From Algoriphagus kandeliae (GTDB lineage: Bacteria; Bacteroidota; Bacteroidia; Cytophagales; Cyclobacteriaceae): DNA of 64,000 bases. Where the stretch lies: contig NZ_SPSB01000004.1 in the NCBI RefSeq assembly GCF_004571135.1, positions 310,001 through 374,000 on the forward strand, in the 5' to 3' direction. The notes beneath the pieces are model-generated. The model searched no databases and was not told where the DNA came from. It saw only the letters and a program-made list of their open reading frames with translations. Shown one piece after another: positions 61,165-64,000 of the stretch (position 1 is its first letter; the number at the start of each line of letters is the position of its first letter). A program made the position numbers and the translations under genes.

Positions 61165-61305
61165 GGGGAAAGTTTCATCACTTCGAAAAAATCTTAATTT
61201 ATTTTTAAGAAACTAGACCTAAAACCCCTGGAAAAAAGGATGAATATTGATAAATGGATCATTTATTTTTAATCATGGTAATTTTTAAATAAAATAATCC
61301 CGCCC

Positions 61306-61359
61306 ATTAATTTGAGCAATTAATTTTTAAACAATGTGAAATTTTTTGAGTCAAAAAAT
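61306..61359. promoter_or_regulatory. Palindromes in the 384-bp AT-rich gap before the lipoprotein gene
   Basis: ATTTTTTGA-G-TCAAAAAAT (61341-61359) is a perfect 19-bp palindrome, and ATTAATT-TGAGC-AATTAAT (61306-61324) lies 16 bp upstream. Both centre on TGAG. They are 148 and 183 bp before the ATG at 61507. They could be regulator binding sites; the gap 61123-61506 otherwise holds no gene that I can support. Confidence 0.4.
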
Positions 61360-61506
61360 CAGCCTCCAAATACCCGAAAAAGCATTTTTACTAAAATATG
61401 ATGAGTTTTTGATGTAAAGTTTTTCCCAGTCTGATGAATTGTTGTAGAACTCATTTTTTTGGCAAATATTAAAGAGACAAAGACATTAGAAAAAAATTTA
61501 AATTCT

Positions 61507-62916
61507 ATGAAAAACAATTTTCCCAAAATCATCGCGGTTTTATCGCTTTTAGCTTTGACTTGGGCCTGTGACAACGGGTTTTCAGAGGTGCCGGTGGTTG
61601 ACACTCCACCCAAAATTACATTGGGGGCAATCACTAGTGGTTTGACAGAAGGTCAGGATTTTAAAATCAATGTCACATTAGACGACGGTGTAGACAATGG
61701 TGCGATCAGCTCCCTTTCTACTTTAGATTATGTAATTACCAGTGGAGGTGCTACTGCAGCCTCAGGAACGGAAGCTCTTACTGGAGATAAGCAAACTGTT
61801 ACCATTACCGTAGCAGGAGGTTTTGAGCCAGGAGACTACAACTTAGACGTTACTGCCAAAGACAGCAACGGTAATGCCGAATCCACGAACCTTTCATTTA
61901 CAGTTGCATCAGCAAAACCTGCTTTTGACATCACAGGAACTTGGCTAGTAGAACCAGTTGCTGGATCTTTAGCAGTTGGTCCAGGTCCTGGAAACGGAGA
62001 ATGGTTTTCTATTTCAGCAAGTGATGTCATTACCCGGGCTTGTTTCTACGACGACACATATACTTTTGGAGCAGACGGCTCTTTCGTAATTGATTTAGGC
62101 GATGCCACCTGGTTAGAGCCTTGGCAAGGAGTAGATACCGACAGATGTGGAACTCCAGTAGCTCCGTATAATGGAGGTACTTATCAATATACTTACACTA
62201 GTACCTCTTTGACCGTAATCGGAGAAGGTGCTTACTTAGGGCTTCCTAAAGTAAATAATGCAGGTGAAGTTTCTCAAGGTGCTGCTATCCCTGATCAAAT
62301 CACTTATTCCATCATTGATCCAGTAGTAGATGGAAATACAAGACGAATGACTCTTCGAATCGAAGCTGGTTCAGGAGTATGGTGGGATTTTAAATTGATC
62401 TCTGGTGAAATCGGCTCTGGAGGAAATGAAACTACTTCTATTGTTGGAAATTGGAAAATGGAGCCTGTTGCTGGTGCATTTAGTGTTGGCCCAACAGAAG
62501 GTAGTACAGAATGGTTTTCTTCAAGTGCTGATGACGTAAGTGCCCGTGCTTGCTTCTTTGACGATGTATATACCTTTGCGGAAGATGGAGCTTATTCCTA
62601 CAACATGGGAGATCAAACTTGGCTAGAGGAATGGCAGGGCGGATCCCCTTCTTGCGGTACTCCAGTTGCACCATTCGATGGTAGCGGAAGTTACACATAT
62701 ACATTTGATGGATCTTCTCTTACCCTTAGTGGAGTAGGTGCACATATTGCTTTACCTAAAGTTGGAAATGCAGGTGAGCTACCAAACGTAGCAGTACCAG
62801 AAAGCATCACGTACAAGGTGGTAAGCCTTACTGAACAAGACGGTGTCAAAAAGATGACTCTTCACATTGAGGCAGGAACCGGTGTTTGGTGGACCTTTAA
62901 ACTGATTTCTGAATAA
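61507..62916 (+). CDS. Lipoprotein with two tandem glycan-locus-type domains
   Basis: 469 residues from ATG 61507, starting MKNNFPKIIAVLSLLALTWAC, a lipoprotein signal; a TTG at 61459 is rejected. An Ig-like/beta-sandwich stretch (about 40-140) precedes two homologous domains, at 142-300 and 312-469. Each begins (T/N)W-x-x-EPVAG and contains EWFS, RACF-DD-YTF, TWLE-WQG, CGTPVAP and GVWW-FKLIS. The duplication is clear. Such proteins often accompany GH16 enzymes as surface glycan-binding parts. I infer binding of beta-glucan, because the laminarinase-like gene follows by 62 bp. The family itself I do not recognise by name. Confidence 0.8.
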   Translation: MKNNFPKIIAVLSLLALTWACDNGFSEVPVVDTPPKITLGAITSGLTEGQDFKINVTLDDGVDNGAISSLSTLDYVITSGGATAASGTEALTGDKQTVTITVAGGFEPGDYNLDVTAKDSNGNAESTNLSFTVASAKPAFDITGTWLVEPVAGSLAVGPGPGNGEWFSISASDVITRACFYDDTYTFGADGSFVIDLGDATWLEPWQGVDTDRCGTPVAPYNGGTYQYTYTSTSLTVIGEGAYLGLPKVNNAGEVSQGAAIPDQITYSIIDPVVDGNTRRMTLRIEAGSGVWWDFKLISGEIGSGGNETTSIVGNWKMEPVAGAFSVGPTEGSTEWFSSSADDVSARACFFDDVYTFAEDGAYSYNMGDQTWLEEWQGGSPSCGTPVAPFDGSGSYTYTFDGSSLTLSGVGAHIALPKVGNAGELPNVAVPESITYKVVSLTEQDGVKKMTLHIEAGTGVWWTFKLISE

Positions 62917-62925
62917 TTTTTTTTT

Positions 62926-62962
62926 CACCCGGTGGTCTTTTGGCTACCGGGTGTTTTTTTTT
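62926..62962 (+). terminator. Terminator or attenuator between the lipoprotein and GH16 genes
   Basis: CACCCGGT (62926-62933) pairs with ACCGGGTG (62946-62953), followed by nine T residues. It could end transcription or reduce GH16 expression in relation to the lipoprotein. Confidence 0.85.
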
Positions 62963-62978
62963 CTAAACCCAAAATCAA

Positions 62979-63863
62979 ATGAAATTTTCAACTCGAATTA
63001 TCTCAATCTTTTTTCTCAGTATAATAGGAGGATTTTTTCTTTCCTGTGATTCCGAGGACAAGGATAACCCTAGTGGCTCGACACCCGATAACCCAACGGC
63101 CACCATTCCCATCCCAGATCAAGGTTTTGTTTCTCCTACGACCTATGATGGAATGACTTTAGTCTGGGAAGATGATTTCGAAGGCAACAGCCTAGATATC
63201 GCAAATTGGTCACATGAAACCGGAACTGGTAACAACGGCTGGGGAAATAATGAGCTCCAGTATTACCGGTCTCAAAATACTTCTGTAGAGCGCGGACACT
63301 TAATCATTACAGCCAAACAAGAATCCTTTGGAGGCAGTCAATACACTTCCTCCCGGATCGTGTCTATGAATAAAAAGCAATTCCGATATGGAAGAGTAGA
63401 CATTCGAGCGGTGATGCCAAGAGGACAGGGACTTTGGCCAGCACTGTGGATGCTTGGGTCCAATTTCTCAGAGGTAGGCTGGCCTGCCTGTGGAGAAATT
63501 GATATCATGGAAATGGTGGGCGGTCAAGGCCGTGAAAACACTGTCCATGGCACAGTGCACTGGCAAAATGATGGTTCCCATGCCGAATTCGGAAGATCTT
63601 ATAGACTTCCATCAGGGACTTTAGCAGATAAATTTCATGTTTTCTCCATCGTATGGGATGCCACATCTATACGCTGGTATATTGATAATGTAGAATACAA
63701 TGTCATCGATACCACGCCAGCTCAGTTAGATGAGTTCAGAAGAAGCTTTTTCTTTATTATGAATGTGGCAGTAGGTGGAAATTGGCCGGGTTCTCCCGAT
63801 AATACAACCGTCTTTCCACAACATATGATTGTGGATTACATCCGAGTCTTTCAATTTGACTAA
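62979..63863 (+). CDS. GH16-family glycoside hydrolase, laminarinase-like lipoprotein
   Basis: 294 residues. MKFSTRIISIFFLSIIGGFFLSC is a lipoprotein signal, so the enzyme is exposed at the cell surface or periplasm. After a Ser/Thr/Pro linker (about 25-60), the GH16 jelly roll shows LVWEDDFEGNSLDIANWSHETGTGNNGWGNNELQYY, and the catalytic GEIDIMEMVGG with nucleophile Glu173, Asp175 and acid/base Glu178. Subsequent HGTVHWQNDGSHAEFGRSY is the beta-1,3-glucanase pattern with the extra Met of the E-x-D-x-x-E beta-bulge type. Endo-beta-1,3-glucan (laminarin) cleavage is likely. No SusC/D genes are visible in the window. Confidence 0.93.
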   Translation: MKFSTRIISIFFLSIIGGFFLSCDSEDKDNPSGSTPDNPTATIPIPDQGFVSPTTYDGMTLVWEDDFEGNSLDIANWSHETGTGNNGWGNNELQYYRSQNTSVERGHLIITAKQESFGGSQYTSSRIVSMNKKQFRYGRVDIRAVMPRGQGLWPALWMLGSNFSEVGWPACGEIDIMEMVGGQGRENTVHGTVHWQNDGSHAEFGRSYRLPSGTLADKFHVFSIVWDATSIRWYIDNVEYNVIDTTPAQLDEFRRSFFFIMNVAVGGNWPGSPDNTTVFPQHMIVDYIRVFQFD

Positions 63864-63866
63864 TAA

Positions 63867-63893
63867 AAAAAGCCCTCTCGGGCTTTTTTTATT
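63867..63893. terminator. Bidirectional terminator after GH16
   Basis: AAAAGCCC pairs with GGGCTTTT around TCTC, with long A- and T-tracts. It serves GH16 and overlaps the stop of the converging hydrolase gene. Confidence 0.85.
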
Positions 63894-64000
63894 GTCTCTC
63901 TTTCAACCAATCTAAAATAAGCTGATTTACAATATCTGGTTTTTCTATACAGCTACTGTGTCCTGCCCCCGGAATTCGATGAAGGATAGATCCCGAAATC
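63889..64000 (-). CDS. Alpha/beta hydrolase, C-terminal end only
   Basis: On the minus strand a frame open at the window edge ends in TAA at 63889-63891. It reads ISGSILHRIPGAGHSSCIEKPDIVNQLILDWLKERQ. The PGAGHSS segment with its His, followed by KPDIVNQLILDWL, is the typical last part of an alpha/beta-fold hydrolase that holds the catalytic His. Only 36 complete residues are visible, so nothing can be said about substrate. Confidence 0.75.
   Translation of the reverse strand, partial: ISGSILHRIPGAGHSSCIEKPDIVNQLILDWLKERQ

Noticed and set aside
61359..61634. 91-codon minus-strand frame upstream of and into the lipoprotein gene
   Set aside because: It overlaps the lipoprotein signal on the other strand and encodes no recognisable protein.
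1..64000. CRISPR arrays, prophage, insertion sequences, rRNA
   Set aside because: I found no regularly spaced direct repeats, no cas, integrase or transposase genes and no rRNA sequence.

Overview
The window looks like chromosomal DNA from a member of the Bacteroidota, most likely order Cytophagales (Cyclobacteriaceae/Algoriphagus-like). The support is the moderately AT-rich composition, several promoters of the Bacteroidota type (TTG, about 20 bp, TAnnTTTG), many lipoproteins with short N-terminal lipoboxes, and families typical of the phylum (DUF5687, DUF6544, DUF2795, YwqK/MORN proteins, paired c-type cytochrome beta-propeller lipoproteins, a GH16 laminarinase-like lipoprotein). The taxonomic call is inference; no 16S gene is present. 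I see no phage, no insertion sequence transposase, no CRISPR array and no rRNA. Both window ends cut genes: an M28 peptidase at the left and an alpha/beta hydrolase at the right.

Layout. 1-9 kb: exported hydrolases (two M28 peptidases, a penicillin acylase), an Hsp20 chaperone, a glycosyltransferase, a VOC protein, a rhodanese lipoprotein and a GreA/GreB-like factor. 9-16.5 kb: two large divergent lipoproteins, each combining a beta-propeller, a helical repeat region and one CxxCH haem site, followed by a membrane metallophosphoesterase. 16.5-18 kb: a ParDE-type toxin-antitoxin pair with a perfect inverted repeat at its promoter, plus small envelope proteins. 18-32 kb: ettA, a DUF349 protein, a LytS/LytTR two-component pair with a LiaF-like membrane protein, ispD, queA, an FtsX-type permease, recA, a DUF3108 protein, a PhoB/PhoR-like pair and an RluA pseudouridine synthase. 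32.3-35 kb: the ribosomal operon rplM-rpsI-rpsB, then tsf. 35-46.4 kb: a long leftward run containing pgk, sua5, a TPR lipoprotein, a thioesterase, a NUDIX hydrolase, an unknown protein, recQ, an enoyl-CoA hydratase, comEC, a beta-barrel-like protein, a GNAT protein and phoH. 46.5-48.3 kb: a SAM hydroxide adenosyltransferase, tRNA-Leu(CAA), a small GIY-YIG nuclease gene and a broken second copy of the tRNA 3' half. 48.3-58.4 kb: an ABC exporter pair, nitroreductase, adenosine kinase-like PfkB protein, GNAT-like protein, GDPD, MORN protein, rimO and a truA-like gene. 58.4-61.2 kb: a MarR-controlled cluster (yceI, ring-cleaving dioxygenase, carboxylesterase). 61.5-64 kb: a two-domain lipoprotein and a GH16 beta-glucanase.

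Most of the window is ordinary housekeeping sequence. The parts most worth a second look are: (1) tRNA-Leu followed by a GIY-YIG gene and a duplicated, interrupted tRNA 3' half, which resembles a very small tRNA-targeting element; (2) the MarR cluster, where the same 10-bp palindrome precedes both marR and yceI; (3) the divergent pair of cytochrome/propeller lipoproteins, one fused to an SGNH-like domain; (4) the perfect inverted repeat at the parDE promoter; and (5) a perfect 19-bp palindrome upstream of the lipoprotein-GH16 pair.
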